From Bacillus sp. NTK074B (lineage in GTDB: Bacteria > Bacillota > Bacilli > Bacillales > Bacillaceae_B): a DNA stretch of 64,000 nt. This document shows positions 17,671-27,837 of the stretch, one piece after another (the first letter of the stretch is position 1; the number at the start of each line of letters is the position of its first letter). The stretch lies in contig NZ_JAFKOH010000003.1 of assembly GCF_017303375.1 (NCBI RefSeq), positions 1 to 64,000 of the forward strand, read 5' to 3'. The translations under genes were made by a program, and so were the position numbers. The notes under the pieces are model-generated. The model was not told where the DNA came from. It did not search any database and saw only the letters and a list, made by a program, of their open reading frames with translations.

Positions 17671-18651
17671 TTAAGAAGAGGATACTTTTAATTTCTTGAA
17701 TTCTTCCGTTAACATTGGTACTACTTCAAACAGGTCTCCGACGATTCCATAATCCGCTACGTTGAAGATATTGGCTTCAGGATCTTTATTGATTGCTACG
17801 ATGACCTTAGAGTTGGACATACCGGCTAAATGCTGGATGGCTCCGGAAATACCGCAAGCAATATACAAGTCAGGCGTTACGACTTTCCCTGTTTGACCAA
17901 TCTGGAGGGAGTAGTCACAGTAGTCTGCGTCACAAGCTCCACGAGATGCTCCTACCGCCCCACCAAGTACATCGGCAAGTTCTTTAAGAGGATTGAATCC
18001 ATCTTCACTCTTTACTCCGCGCCCACCGGCGATGATGACCTTCGCTTCAGAAAGGTCCACGCCTTCGCTTGCTTTGCGTACAACTTCTTTAATAATGGTG
18101 CGCAAATCTTTAATATCGACAGAATGAGATGTAACGTCACCTGAACGTGACTCATCTTTCGCCAAAGGCTCGATGTTATTTGGACGGATTGTTGCAAAGA
18201 TCACTCCGTCTGTCACGATTTTCTTTTCAAATGCTTTACCTGAATAAATCGGTCTTGTGAAGACGAGGTTACCGCCGGCTTCTTCAAGATCTGTTGCATC
18301 TGAGATCAAACCTGTGCTAAGTTTACTTGCCACTTTAGGGGACAGGTCTTTTCCAAGTGCCGTATGACCGAAGATGATGCCTTCAGGCTTCTCTTCCTCA
18401 ATGACTGAAATGATGGCTTGTGAATAACCGTCAGACGTATATTGCTCAAGCTTATCGTCTTCCACGACCACTACTTTGTCCGCACCATATTGAATCATCT
18501 CTTCACCTAAAGCGCTTACACTCTTCCCGATAAGAACTCCGACGACTTCTCCACCTTCAGATACTGTTTTACCCGCCGCAATCGCTTCAAAGGAAACATT
18601 ACGTAATGATCCGTCTCGAACTTCTCCAAGTACTAATACTTTTCTCGCCAT
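17671..18651 (-). CDS. etfA: Electron transfer flavoprotein alpha subunit
   Basis: FAD-binding subunit of the ETF heterodimer, which takes electrons from acyl-CoA dehydrogenases. The 326 residues have the usual two-domain arrangement: an N-terminal Rossmann-like domain and a C-terminal FAD domain with GGRGVKS, VGASRGACDADY and ACGISGAIQHLAGM. It follows etfB at a 43-bp gap and closes the lcfA-fadR-fadB-etfB-etfA cluster known from B. subtilis. Confidence 0.96.
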   Translation of the reverse strand: MARKVLVLGEVRDGSLRNVSFEAIAAGKTVSEGGEVVGVLIGKSVSALGEEMIQYGADKVVVVEDDKLEQYTSDGYSQAIISVIEEEKPEGIIFGHTALGKDLSPKVASKLSTGLISDATDLEEAGGNLVFTRPIYSGKAFEKKIVTDGVIFATIRPNNIEPLAKDESRSGDVTSHSVDIKDLRTIIKEVVRKASEGVDLSEAKVIIAGGRGVKSEDGFNPLKELADVLGGAVGASRGACDADYCDYSLQIGQTGKVVTPDLYIACGISGAIQHLAGMSNSKVIVAINKDPEANIFNVADYGIVGDLFEVVPMLTEEFKKLKVSSS

Positions 18652-18694
18652 GTTAAATTACCCCCTGAATGTTAGTTATTACTGTGACTCTCAC

Positions 18695-19468
18695 TTATAT
18701 AACTTTTGCTTCGTTGCGAAGAAGTGAAACAAGCTCTGATACTTGAGCATCCAGTTCCCCTTCTAACACTTTTCCGGCTTCCTTCTTCGGTGGAAGGTAG
18801 ATTTCAATTGTTTTGGTTTTCGCTTCAACTTCATCTTCATCTAAGTCGATATCATCCAATTCCACTTCATCTAAAGGCTTTTTCTTCGCCTTCATGATTC
18901 CTGGAAGAGATGGATAACGCGGTTCGTTCAACCCTTGTTGAGCTGTCACTAACAGTGGAAGGGATGTTTCAATGACTTCTGAATCTCCTTCTACGTCACG
19001 AGTGACCGTTACCGCTTCACCATCGATTTCCAATTTTGTGATGGTTGTTACATAAGGGATATCAAGCTGTTCTGCCACACGCGGCCCAACTTGTCCAGAT
19101 CCACCGTCAATGGCAACATTACCTGCAAGGATCAAATCGACTTCCTGTTCTTTTAAATAGTGAGCCAGGATCTTCGCTGTCGTGAATTGATCTCCATGAT
19201 CAAGATCGTCTTCTGTATTGATAAGGACTGCTTTGTCAGCACCCATTGCTAAAGCCGTTCTCAATTGCTTTTCACTTTCTTCTCCGCCAACTGTCACGAC
19301 TGTTACTTCGCCGCCATGTGCATCACGGACTTGAATGGCTTCTTCCACTGCATATTCATCGTAAGGATTTATGATAAATTCAGCTCCGTCTTCGGCAATT
19401 TGACCGTTTTGGATCGAAATTTTCTCCTCAGTATCAAACGTTCTTTTCAAAAGTACATAGATGTTCAT
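18695..19468 (-). CDS. etfB: Electron transfer flavoprotein beta subunit
   Basis: AMP-binding partner of EtfA. I start it at the ATG at 19468 (MNIYVLLKRTFDTE), preceded by AGGAGGG; upstream in-frame codons run through spacer. The resulting 257 residues are normal for the family. NPYDEYAVEEAIQVRD and ILAGNVAIDGGSGQVGPRVAE are typical EtfB motifs. It sits between fadB and etfA. Confidence 0.95.
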   Translation of the reverse strand: MNIYVLLKRTFDTEEKISIQNGQIAEDGAEFIINPYDEYAVEEAIQVRDAHGGEVTVVTVGGEESEKQLRTALAMGADKAVLINTEDDLDHGDQFTTAKILAHYLKEQEVDLILAGNVAIDGGSGQVGPRVAEQLDIPYVTTITKLEIDGEAVTVTRDVEGDSEVIETSLPLLVTAQQGLNEPRYPSLPGIMKAKKKPLDEVELDDIDLDEDEVEAKTKTIEIYLPPKKEAGKVLEGELDAQVSELVSLLRNEAKVI

Positions 19469-19601
19469 TCGTAAGTCCCTCCTAATAATGTAAACATTCT
19501 TTCCCTTAAAAAGATTTCGACAATTTAACCCCTTTGAATGGGCAGCATTGACATGCAATACTGCCCCTCACTAAGAGTTTACTATATTACTAGAATGTAT
19601 T

Positions 19602-20372
19602 CTAGCCTTTAAAGTGTGGTTCTCTCTTTTCAACGAAGGCTGAAATACCCTCTTTGGCATCAGCGGATACGAATACTTCACCGAATAGATCCGATTCTCT
19701 CATAACACCCTCATAGAAACGGTCATCTTTCGTATAACTTAATAACTCAATGGCAGCCTTCATGGCCCCCGGGCTCTTCTTGGCAATCTTATCAGCCATT
19801 TCCTTTGCCTTGTCGAATAGCTGGTCTTCAGGGTAAGCCTTATTGGCAAGACCCCACTGAACGGCTTCTGTTCCGCTGATCGGCTCGCTCGTCAACAGCA
19901 TTTCTGCTGCTTTCGCTCTCCCAACCAGCTTAGGAAGGCGCTGGGAACCTGCAAATCCGGGAACAAGTCCAAGTTGCAGTTCAGGCAATCCGAGTTTCGC
20001 ATTTTCACTCACCAATCGGATATGACAACCCATGGCAAGCTCCAATCCGCCGCCTAGAGCAGCACCGTGAATGGCTGCAATGATCGGCTTTGAGAAATTC
20101 TCCATCCGTTCGAAAACGTCCTGACCTTTTTTGGCAAGCTTAGAGAATTCTTCTCCGCTCTCTATCGTCGTAAATTCCTTAATGTCGGCACCCGCCGAGA
20201 AAAAGCGGCCCTCACCTTTCAGCAAGATGACCCGGACATCCTTATTCGTTTCAAGCTCATCAAGAACGGAATCGATCTCCCTGATGAGTCCACTTGCGAG
20301 TGCATTAGCTGGTGGTCTTTGAATCAGGACCGTTGCTACCTGTCCTTCTAAGACCCATGATAAACTTTCCAT
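19602..20372 (-). CDS. fadB: Enoyl-CoA hydratase (crotonase family)
   Basis: Hydrates trans-2-enoyl-CoA in beta-oxidation. The 256-residue crotonase-fold protein has the oxyanion-hole segments SAGADIKEF and AALGGGLELAMGC, and LGLVPGFAGSQRLP downstream. It lies 21 bp after fadR and belongs to the FadR-regulated unit. The symbol follows B. subtilis usage for this position; the protein is the small monofunctional hydratase, not the large E. coli FadB. Confidence 0.9.
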   Translation of the reverse strand: MESLSWVLEGQVATVLIQRPPANALASGLIREIDSVLDELETNKDVRVILLKGEGRFFSAGADIKEFTTIESGEEFSKLAKKGQDVFERMENFSKPIIAAIHGAALGGGLELAMGCHIRLVSENAKLGLPELQLGLVPGFAGSQRLPKLVGRAKAAEMLLTSEPISGTEAVQWGLANKAYPEDQLFDKAKEMADKIAKKSPGAMKAAIELLSYTKDDRFYEGVMRESDLFGEVFVSADAKEGISAFVEKREPHFKG

Positions 20373-20393
20373 CTCTCATCCCCCTAAACGAAG

Positions 20394-20981
20394 TTAGTTC
20401 CTGCCGCCACATCCATGAAGTAATAGTTTGTGTATAGCAGGGACTTGAGCTACCAAATCATATTTCTGATCGTTCATCACCCATGTTGTCGCCATTTCAT
20501 CCAATGTTCCAAAGATCATTTGACGGGCGAGGCGAACATCCAGGTCACTTGAGAACTCTCCTGATTCAATACCACTGATCAGAATTTTATCGACTAATTC
20601 AAGATACCCCTTTAATACATCATTGATTTTCAAACGGATATCTTTATTGGATTGTCTTAGTTCCAACTGTGTGACGATGGCCAGATGATGATCATCCGAC
20701 AGAATCCTACAATGATTTTCAATCATCACTAATAATTTCTCTGAAACTGTCTGTTTTCCTGCAATAACTTCCTCAATTTTTTCGACAAAGAGAACCATCT
20801 TTTCTTTGAACAAAGAAATCAGGATGTCTTCTTTGTTTTTAAAATAAAGGTAGATGGTACCGTCGGCGACACCTGCCTGTTTTGCAATCTTTGAGACCTG
20901 TGCCTGATGATAGCCATTTTCAGCTATCACAATGACAGCAGCATCGATAATTTGCATGTATTTAGGTTTATTTCGTTTCAT
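20394..20981 (-). CDS. fadR: TetR-family fatty acid degradation repressor FadR
   Basis: A 195-residue TetR-type repressor, released from DNA by long-chain acyl-CoA in B. subtilis. The N-terminal helix-turn-helix reads VSKIAKQAGVADGTIYLYFKNKEDIL (residues about 25-50); the rest is the helical ligand domain. It has its own promoter with a FadR operator just upstream, indicating autoregulation together with fadB and etfBA. Confidence 0.92.
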   Translation of the reverse strand: MKRNKPKYMQIIDAAVIVIAENGYHQAQVSKIAKQAGVADGTIYLYFKNKEDILISLFKEKMVLFVEKIEEVIAGKQTVSEKLLVMIENHCRILSDDHHLAIVTQLELRQSNKDIRLKINDVLKGYLELVDKILISGIESGEFSSDLDVRLARQMIFGTLDEMATTWVMNDQKYDLVAQVPAIHKLLLHGCGGRN

Positions 20982-21007
20982 ATGTTCTGACCTGCCTTAA
21001 CAAAATA

Positions 21008-21025
21008 TGAATGACCATTCATTCA
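21008..21025. promoter_or_regulatory. FadR operator
   Basis: TGAATGACCATTCATTCA is an inverted repeat matching the Bacillus FadR box pattern TGAATGA-N4-TCATTCA. It lies immediately downstream of the -10 of the fadR promoter, so bound FadR would block transcription. Confidence 0.85.
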
Positions 21026-21032
21026 TATTTTT

Positions 21033-21061
21033 ATAATAAAAGGTTTCTCAAGGATTGTCAA
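21033..21061 (-). promoter_or_regulatory. Sigma-A promoter of fadR-fadB-etfB-etfA
   Basis: On the minus strand a perfect TTGACA (21056-21061), a 17-bp spacer and TATTAT (21033-21038), with the FadR operator directly after it. Confidence 0.8.
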
Positions 21062-21116
21062 GAATAGATCCTTGTCCCATTCGAATCCAAAAAGAGAAAG
21101 CTCAATGAAAATCATA

Positions 21117-22814
21117 TTAACTTGTTTTTTGTTGGTTTTCTATTTTTTGGCGCTCTTCTTCCACAAGGGATCTCCGGAGGATTTTTCCGACAGCTGTTTT
21201 AGGCAGTTCCTTCCTGAATTCATAAATTCTCGGTACTTTATAGGCAGCCAAGTACTTGCGGGAGTATTCATTGAGCTCCTCTTCAGTCAGGGATTCTCCT
21301 TCTTTCAATACTACATATGCCTTCACGGTCTCTCCTCTATAAGGGTCAGGGACGCCAGCTGCAACCACTTCCTGAATGGCAGGATGTTCGTATAGGACTT
21401 CTTCAATCTCCCGGGGATAGATATTAAAGCCGCCGGCAATGATCATATCTTTCTTACGATCTACTACGTAAAAATAGCCCTTTTCATCCATATACCCGAT
21501 ATCTCCCGTCAGGAGCCATCCGTCCTTTAACGTTTGTTCAGTTTCCTCAGGACGGTTCCAATATCCTTTCATCACCTGGGGACCTTTGACGACGATTTCA
21601 CCCATTTCATTTGGAGGAAGGGGTTCTCCCGTTTCCATTGAAAACACGGCACTGTCTGTACCCGGCCATGGTACACCGATGCTTCCCTTTATTCTCTCTT
21701 TATCCCATAGGAAATTGGAATGAGTGACGGGGGATGATTCGGTTAAGCCATATCCTTCAACGAGCTTACCACCCGTAACTTCCTCGAATTGCTGCTGCAC
21801 TTCCACCGGTAATGGAGCACTTCCGCTGAGACATGAATCAATGGACGACAGATCATATTTCTTTAATTCCGGATGATTCAACAGTCCGATATAGATCGTC
21901 GGGGCACCTGGAAAAAGGGTAGGCTTCTGCTTATGAATTGTTTTCAACGTCGTTTCTGCATCGAATTTAGGGAGCAGGATCATCTTATATCCCTGCATGA
22001 CAGAAAGAATCAGTACGGCAGTCATGCCATAGACATGGAAGAATGGAAGGATTCCGAGCATCTTCTCTTCCCCTTTTTTACACTTATAAAGCCAGGCATC
22101 ACACATGGAAGCATTCGCCACCAGATTCTTATGGGTCAGCATGACACCTTTAGGGAAACCTGTCGTGCCTCCAGTGTATTGAAGGAGGGCCAGATCATTT
22201 TCAAAGTCGAATTCTTCTTGTGGCACCACTTCACCTTTTGCTGTTTTCATGATCTCCGTAAACAAATGGTTTCGACCTGAATGTTCCACTTTCACAACGA
22301 TGCCGTATTGTTTCTTCTGGATGAATGGATAAATGAGATTTTTGGGAAAAGGAAGATACTCTTTGATAGCGGTTACAATAATGTGCTCAAGGTCGGTGTT
22401 TTTCATTGCTTTTGATACCCTCGGATAAAGGATGTCTAATGTCAAAATCACCTTGGCCCCGGAATCTTTCATTTGATATTCAATTTCTCTTTCCATATAT
22501 AATGGATTGGTTTGTACCACTACTCCTCCTGCATAAAGGATGCCGTAATAGGCGATGACCGATTGAGGAGTATTGGGAAGCATGATCGCCACCCGATCGC
22601 CCTTATTGATCCCGAGTGTCTTAAGATAGCCGGCGAATGTAAGAGCCGATTCATACAGTTCGTTATATCCTATCTCTTTGCCCATGAAATGAATCGCTGC
22701 CCTTTCGCCATAAAGAGATGCGGCTTCAGTCAAATAGGACTGCAAAGGTTTTGCAACAAGATTAAGCTCCTTTGGTATTTCCGCAGGATATTCAGCAAGC
22801 CATGGTTGATTCAT
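21117..22814 (-). CDS. lcfA: Long-chain fatty-acid-CoA ligase
   Basis: Activates long-chain fatty acids to acyl-CoA through an acyl-adenylate. The 565-residue ANL-superfamily enzyme shows the ATP/AMP signature YTGGTTGFPKGV near residue 215, VEGYGLTESSPVT, GWLLTGDIGYMDEKGYF, and the C-terminal GGFNIYPREIEE and PKTAVGKILRR with the catalytic lysine. First gene of the beta-oxidation cluster, with its own strong promoter and RBS GAAGGAGG. I see no FadR box at this promoter; the operator is before the next gene, fadR. Confidence 0.95.
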   Translation of the reverse strand: MNQPWLAEYPAEIPKELNLVAKPLQSYLTEAASLYGERAAIHFMGKEIGYNELYESALTFAGYLKTLGINKGDRVAIMLPNTPQSVIAYYGILYAGGVVVQTNPLYMEREIEYQMKDSGAKVILTLDILYPRVSKAMKNTDLEHIIVTAIKEYLPFPKNLIYPFIQKKQYGIVVKVEHSGRNHLFTEIMKTAKGEVVPQEEFDFENDLALLQYTGGTTGFPKGVMLTHKNLVANASMCDAWLYKCKKGEEKMLGILPFFHVYGMTAVLILSVMQGYKMILLPKFDAETTLKTIHKQKPTLFPGAPTIYIGLLNHPELKKYDLSSIDSCLSGSAPLPVEVQQQFEEVTGGKLVEGYGLTESSPVTHSNFLWDKERIKGSIGVPWPGTDSAVFSMETGEPLPPNEMGEIVVKGPQVMKGYWNRPEETEQTLKDGWLLTGDIGYMDEKGYFYVVDRKKDMIIAGGFNIYPREIEEVLYEHPAIQEVVAAGVPDPYRGETVKAYVVLKEGESLTEEELNEYSRKYLAAYKVPRIYEFRKELPKTAVGKILRRSLVEEERQKIENQQKTS

Positions 22815-22859
22815 GGTAATCCCTCCTTCAAAATTATTAGAAAATTTCTTCTATTTATT

Positions 22860-22888
22860 ATTATAATATAAGGGGACTCCAGTTACAA
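22860..22888 (-). promoter_or_regulatory. Sigma-A promoter of lcfA
   Basis: On the minus strand TTGTAA (22883-22888), a 17-bp spacer and TATAAT (22860-22865), about 45 bp before the ATG. Confidence 0.7.
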
Positions 22889-22963
22889 TTTGAAATAAAT
22901 GACGGCCCGACTTTCTTACTATTCTGTAAAGCTTGCCCTTCGTGAAAGATCACTTTTATAAAA

Positions 22964-23000
22964 GAAAAAAGACTGCCTATTCAACCATATGACAGTCTGT
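22964..23000 (-). terminator. Terminator after the yshE unit
   Basis: On the minus strand AGACTG and CAGTCT pair around a 19-nt loop and are followed by six T. It separates the mutS2-yshE-small peptide transcript from lcfA. Confidence 0.7.
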
Positions 23001-23057
23001 TTGTACATTATTATTATTCCGGGATGATATTTACCTTTTTATGTCCGTAGGGTCTGA

Positions 23058-23141
23058 TCAGGTAAAGAACAGCATGTAGATGATCCCAACCACTATAAAT
23101 ACCCCGCACAGGGTAAGCAGAACCTTTGCCAATGTTTCCAT
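23058..23141 (-). CDS. 27-residue single-helix membrane peptide
   Basis: A short frame with start ATG and stop TGA. The peptide begins METLAKVLLTLCGVF and continues with IVVGIIYMLFFT: one hydrophobic helix after a charged tip. The RBS AAGGAGAGGG lies three to eight bases before the ATG. It begins 11 bp after the yshE stop and is followed by a terminator, as expected for the last gene of that transcript. I cannot name it. Support is the RBS, the position and the clean hydrophobic composition. Confidence 0.6.
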   Translation of the reverse strand: METLAKVLLTLCGVFIVVGIIYMLFFT

Positions 23142-23152
23142 ATTCCCTCTCC

Positions 23153-23560
23153 TTACGATATACCGGCTCCTATAACATAGGATAATCCGACTGAGATGAC
23201 CAGCGAAATGAAGCCTACCGCCCGGTTATCATTTTCAATTTCTTCATCGATCCTGAATTTGGGTGTCAGAAATTCATAAATGAAATATCCGATCAACAAT
23301 AAAATGAAGCCGAAAACACCCCATCCTATCGTGGTAAGAATGGTATCATTGTGGCTGATCGAGTGCCTGAAAATGTTGGCGATCCCGAATATCTTCCCGC
23401 CTGTCGCCATCGCCACAGCCAAATTCCCTTTTTTAATTTCTTCCCAGTTCCGATACTTGGTCACCAGTTCAAAAATCGCCAAGAACAATACCAGGCAAAG
23501 GATGACCACACTGTAATTCCCCGCCGTTTGAACAAATTCATTTTCCCAAAAGTTCTCCAT
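23153..23560 (-). CDS. yshE: DUF350 membrane protein YshE
   Basis: About 135 residues with four predicted membrane helices arranged as two related pairs, as in DUF350 proteins. I start it at ATG 23560 (MENFWENEFVQ), preceded by AAAGGGAG; a GTG 33 bases upstream overlaps mutS2. Position between mutS2 and lcfA matches B. subtilis yshE. Function is unknown. Confidence 0.82.
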   Translation of the reverse strand: MENFWENEFVQTAGNYSVVILCLVLFLAIFELVTKYRNWEEIKKGNLAVAMATGGKIFGIANIFRHSISHNDTILTTIGWGVFGFILLLIGYFIYEFLTPKFRIDEEIENDNRAVGFISLVISVGLSYVIGAGIS

Positions 23561-23589
23561 TGAAAAGCTCCCTTTAATCCTTTTTTCAA

Positions 23590-25944
23590 TCACTTGAATT
23601 GAACGACCGTTACTCCCGTTCCACCTTCACCTGCATCCCCAAAACGGATGTTTTTGACCGAGCGGTGATTTTTAAGATACTCCTGTACTCCCTGTCTTAA
23701 AGCACCTGTCCCTTTTCCATGGATGATGGAAACGCGGGGATACCCGGCAAGCAGCGCGTCATCGATATACTTCTCTACTCTTGATAATGCATTTTCAAAA
23801 CGCTCTCCGCGCAAGTCAAGTTCAAGGCTGACATGAAAATCCTTCCCCTTTACGGTAGCGAGGGGCTTCGTTTCAACCTTTTGCTGGGACTGGATGAATT
23901 CCAGATCTGATTCCTTCACTTTCATCTTCATAATTCCCATTTGAACCTGCCATTCCTTTGCCGACACTTTTTCGACCAAATGACCCTTTTGATCAAAGCT
24001 CAACACCTTGACTTCATCACCAGGTTTCAATTCCTGTTTTGCACCTGTGGCTATCTTCTTTTGTCCCGTTTTCAACTTCGGAGCGGCATCCTCAAGCTGC
24101 TTTTTTGCCTGGATCAATTCATGCTCTTTAATCTGGGCGGATTTTTCCTGCTGCATTTTCCGCAGGTCCTTGATCACCTGCTCAGCTTCCGCCTTCGCCT
24201 TTTCAACGACTTCACTGGCTTTTTGCTGTGCCTTTTCGTAAAGGGTATCTTTCTTTTCATAGTACTCCATCATTTGCTTCTGCATATCTTTATGCATCTT
24301 CTCTGCCTGTCTTAAAAGCTCATGAGCTTCCTCAAGCTCCCGTTCACCCTGACGTCTGCTGTCTTCGAGGGAGGCAATCATATTCTCGACTTCTTTACTG
24401 TCTGTACCAATATGGGACTTCGCCCGTTGGATGACCCCATCTGACAAACCAAGACGCCTGGAAATATCAAACGCATTACTTCTTCCAGGTACCCCAAGTA
24501 AAAGTTTGTACGTTGGACTTAACGTTTCTACATTAAATTCCACACTGGCATTTACGACTCCTTCCCGATTGTATCCATATGCTTTCAACTCGGGGTAGTG
24601 GGTGGTCGCTACGACTCTTGCCCCTGTTCCATGGACTTCATCAAGGATGGAGATCGCCAGTGCCGCACCTTCTTGAGGGTCCGTCCCTGCTCCTAATTCA
24701 TCGAACAGCACGAGGCTTTCATGATCGACCTTTTTCAGGATGTCCACGATATTGACCATATGGGAAGAAAAGGTACTCAAGCTTTGTTCAATCGATTGCT
24801 CATCCCCGATATCGGCGTAGATGGTACGAAATACGCCTACTTCGGATCCGTCCAGAGCAGGGATTGGTAAACCAGCCTGTGCCATCAGGTTTGTTAAACC
24901 AAGTGTCTTCAGCGTAACGGTTTTACCACCGGTATTCGGACCGGTGATGACGATGGAGGAAAACTCATTCCCGAGTTCGATATCATTGGCAACCGCTTCA
25001 TCAATGGGCAGCAGTGGGTGCCTTGCTTTATTCAGCTTCACCCTGCGTTGGTTATTGATGGTTGGTTTAGACCCTTTGATGGACCGTCCGAACTTCGCTT
25101 TCGTAAACATGAAATCCACGTCTGACAGGACGTTGACGATCAGGAGCAGTTCTTCCCCAAATTCCTGAACTTTCTCAGACAGCTCCTGCAGAATTTTTTC
25201 AATTTCCGTCTGTTCCTTTAATCGATACTCCCTCAGCTGATTATTCAGCTGAACGATCGCTTCCGGTTCAATGAACAGCGTCTGCCCTGAGGAGGATTGA
25301 TCATGGATGATCCCCCCGTATTGACCCCTGTATTCTTGTTTGACCGGTATGACGTACCGATCATTCCGGATGGTGATGATGGCATCTGATAACATTTTTT
25401 GTGCGTTGGAAGAACGGATCATCCGTTCCAGCTTCTCCCGGATCCGGCCTTCATTAGCGCGGAGCTGTGCGCGGATCGTACGCAGAGTTTCACTTGCTGA
25501 ATCAAGGATATCACCGTTATCATCCACCACTTTTCGTATTTCCTGCTCCAGTTGAGGAAGCGGGATGACCGTCCCCATTTTCTCCTGTAAAAGTGGAATC
25601 TCTACTTCTTCCTCAAGGAGTTCTTCTACAAACAGTGTCAGCTTCCTGCTTGCCCGTATCGTACTCGCCACCTGGACAAATTCAGCTGGTGAAAGCATCC
25701 CGCCTATTTGAGCCCGCTTCACGTGAGGACGTATATCAAAGATCCCGCCAAGTGGTGCGTGACCTTTTAACCTGAGAATGGTCATGGCTTCATCCGTCTC
25801 TTCATGAAGAGCTGTGATCTCTTCATATTCCACTGACGGCATGAGGGAAGATACCCTTGCGTGACCGAGTGCAGACGCTGCGAATTGCTTTAATAATTCT
25901 TTAATTTTATCAAACTCTAATGTCTTTAGTACTTTAGAATTCAC
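23590..25944 (-). CDS. mutS2: Endonuclease MutS2
   Basis: A 784-residue MutS-family ATPase without the mismatch-recognition domain. Walker A is [13 protein letters not shown] near residue 335, Walker [13 protein letters not shown] near 410, followed by a long charged coiled coil (about 510-640) and a C-terminal Smr nuclease domain ([11 protein letters not shown], then [13 protein letters not shown]). In B. subtilis MutS2 acts on stalled ribosomes and on recombination; mismatch repair is not expected. It follows polX by 20 bp, as in B. subtilis. Confidence 0.96.
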   Translation of the reverse strand: MNSKVLKTLEFDKIKELLKQFAASALGHARVSSLMPSVEYEEITALHEETDEAMTILRLKGHAPLGGIFDIRPHVKRAQIGGMLSPAEFVQVASTIRASRKLTLFVEELLEEEVEIPLLQEKMGTVIPLPQLEQEIRKVVDDNGDILDSASETLRTIRAQLRANEGRIREKLERMIRSSNAQKMLSDAIITIRNDRYVIPVKQEYRGQYGGIIHDQSSSGQTLFIEPEAIVQLNNQLREYRLKEQTEIEKILQELSEKVQEFGEELLLIVNVLSDVDFMFTKAKFGRSIKGSKPTINNQRRVKLNKARHPLLPIDEAVANDIELGNEFSSIVITGPNTGGKTVTLKTLGLTNLMAQAGLPIPALDGSEVGVFRTIYADIGDEQSIEQSLSTFSSHMVNIVDILKKVDHESLVLFDELGAGTDPQEGAALAISILDEVHGTGARVVATTHYPELKAYGYNREGVVNASVEFNVETLSPTYKLLLGVPGRSNAFDISRRLGLSDGVIQRAKSHIGTDSKEVENMIASLEDSRRQGERELEEAHELLRQAEKMHKDMQKQMMEYYEKKDTLYEKAQQKASEVVEKAKAEAEQVIKDLRKMQQEKSAQIKEHELIQAKKQLEDAAPKLKTGQKKIATGAKQELKPGDEVKVLSFDQKGHLVEKVSAKEWQVQMGIMKMKVKESDLEFIQSQQKVETKPLATVKGKDFHVSLELDLRGERFENALSRVEKYIDDALLAGYPRVSIIHGKGTGALRQGVQEYLKNHRSVKNIRFGDAGEGGTGVTVVQFK

Positions 25945-25964
25945 GGAATGTATTCCACCTTTTT

Positions 25965-27683
25965 TCAGTTTCGCTTAATAAATTGTATGAACTCCTCTTT
26001 ATCCCAAGTATTGATGACCGTATCTTTCTTGATCCAACCTTTACGGGCCGTCCCCACACCAACCTCCATAAATTCGAGGTGGTCGATACTGTGGGCATCT
26101 GTGTTAATAACGAGCTTCACACCCTGCTCCTGTGCTTTTCGGATATTTTCAGCAGAAAGATCCAGGCGGTTCGGGTTTGCATTCAGCTCAAGAGCCGTAC
26201 CTGTTTCTTTCGCCAGCTGAATAAGAAGATCCATATCGACGTCATAGCCTTCCCGTCTGCCAATGATCCTGCCAGTGGGGTGAGCGATGATATCCACATG
26301 AGCACTCTTCAAGGCTGTTGAGAGCCTCTCCATGATTTTCTCCTGAGACTGTGAAAAACTTGAATGAATGGAGGCGATCACCAGATCCACCTTTTCCAGA
26401 ATGTCATCATCATAGTCCAGGGTCGCATCAGGAAGGATATCCATCTCGATACCGGAAAGGACTTCTATATCATCATACTTCTGATTGATTTCGTTTATTT
26501 CCTCGATCTGCTTCAATAACCGTTCTGTTGTAAGACCGTTGGCCACCCGCAAATACTGGGAATGATCGGTGATGGCCATATATTGATACCCTTTCGCACG
26601 GCAAGCCTCTACCATTTCCTCAATCGAATAGGCACCATCAGACCAAGTGGAGTGCATGTGAAGGTCTCCCTTCATATCTTCCAACGCAAGAAGAGGATAA
26701 TCCTTACTGAACTCTTCCACTTCTTTTCCATCCTCTCTAAGCTCCGGTGGAATCAGGGGAAGATTGAAGTGATGGTAAAATTCTTCCTCGGTTTCAAAGG
26801 TTGTCATTTCACCTGTTTCACTATTCTCTACCCCATACTCACTGATTTTCTCTCCACGTTCTTTCGCCAGCTGACGCATGCGGACATTATGATCCTTTGA
26901 TCCCGTGAAATGATGGAGGGTCGTGGCAAATTCTTCCGGTTTTACAATTCGGAAATCGATGCTGACATCCCATTGGTAAGAGAGGGTCAATGAAACTTTC
27001 GTATCCCCTGCCGCAATGGTCTCAATGATATTCGGCAGTTTCAGTAGTTCTTCTTTCACCTTATGAGGGTGTTCTGTCGACAGAATGAAATCAAGGTCTT
27101 TAATGGTTTCCCTCATCCTTCTTAAGCTGCCGGCTCTCGAATACGTGTGGATGCTGTCGATTTCAGCAAGATACCCTTCAATCTCTTGTGCAATCCCCAT
27201 CATAAAGCCGATTGGGAGACGGTCAGGTCTTTTCCCGGCCTGTTCGATCGACGCTAAGATCTTTTCTTCCGTCTTTTTCCCGAATCCTGCAAGAGCCTGT
27301 ACTCTTCCCTCTTTACAGGCCTCTTCCAACTCTTCTATATTTTTGACTCCAAGCTCACTGTAAAGTTTGGCGATTTTCTTCCCCCCAAGCCCTGGTAACT
27401 GCAAAAGAGGGATCAATCCTTTGGGAACCTCCTCTTTCAAATCTTCAAGAACAGAAGAGGTCCCTTCTTTTATGTACTCTTCAATAACACCGGCCGTCCC
27501 TTTTCCGATGCCTGGGAGCTTAGTGAAATCACTGATTTCCTGTAAGCTGCGGTCATCATTCTCAAGGGCCGCAGCGGCTTTTCGGTAGGCAGATGTTTTA
27601 AACGAATTTTCGCCTTTTAATTCCATATATATTGCAATTTGTTCTAATAATTTTATAATATCTTTTTTATTCAAGAGATTCAC
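25965..27683 (-). CDS. polX: DNA polymerase/3'-5' exonuclease PolX
   Basis: A 572-residue family X DNA polymerase with a C-terminal PHP domain. The N-terminal helix-hairpin-helix region includes [18 protein letters not shown], the nucleotidyltransferase part has [19 protein letters not shown] with the metal-binding aspartates, and the PHP domain starts at [15 protein letters not shown] (about residue 338) with later His/Asp ligands ([14 protein letters not shown]). Known roles are gap filling and base-excision repair. Confidence 0.95.
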   Translation of the reverse strand: MNLLNKKDIIKLLEQIAIYMELKGENSFKTSAYRKAAAALENDDRSLQEISDFTKLPGIGKGTAGVIEEYIKEGTSSVLEDLKEEVPKGLIPLLQLPGLGGKKIAKLYSELGVKNIEELEEACKEGRVQALAGFGKKTEEKILASIEQAGKRPDRLPIGFMMGIAQEIEGYLAEIDSIHTYSRAGSLRRMRETIKDLDFILSTEHPHKVKEELLKLPNIIETIAAGDTKVSLTLSYQWDVSIDFRIVKPEEFATTLHHFTGSKDHNVRMRQLAKERGEKISEYGVENSETGEMTTFETEEEFYHHFNLPLIPPELREDGKEVEEFSKDYPLLALEDMKGDLHMHSTWSDGAYSIEEMVEACRAKGYQYMAITDHSQYLRVANGLTTERLLKQIEEINEINQKYDDIEVLSGIEMDILPDATLDYDDDILEKVDLVIASIHSSFSQSQEKIMERLSTALKSAHVDIIAHPTGRIIGRREGYDVDMDLLIQLAKETGTALELNANPNRLDLSAENIRKAQEQGVKLVINTDAHSIDHLEFMEVGVGTARKGWIKKDTVINTWDKEEFIQFIKRN

Positions 27684-27754
27684 CCTCTATCTTAGAATTA
27701 ATGAATAAGGTCTTTACGCTCCACCTATTATAGTAGCAAAATTGCTATAAAAAG

Positions 27755-27836
27755 AAAAAAGACTGACTTATAAGATGAACAAATCCGTTAAGGGGACCCT
27801 TACGAATGTGAGTTGCATACTTATAGTCAGCCCTAT
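27755..27836 (-). terminator. Terminator after cvpA
   Basis: On the minus strand GGCTGACTATAAG pairs with CTTATAAGTCAGTC, followed by six T. An inner hairpin (TAAGGGTCCCCTTA) lies in the loop. It separates zapA-cvpA from polX. Confidence 0.7.
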
Positions 27837-27837
27837 A

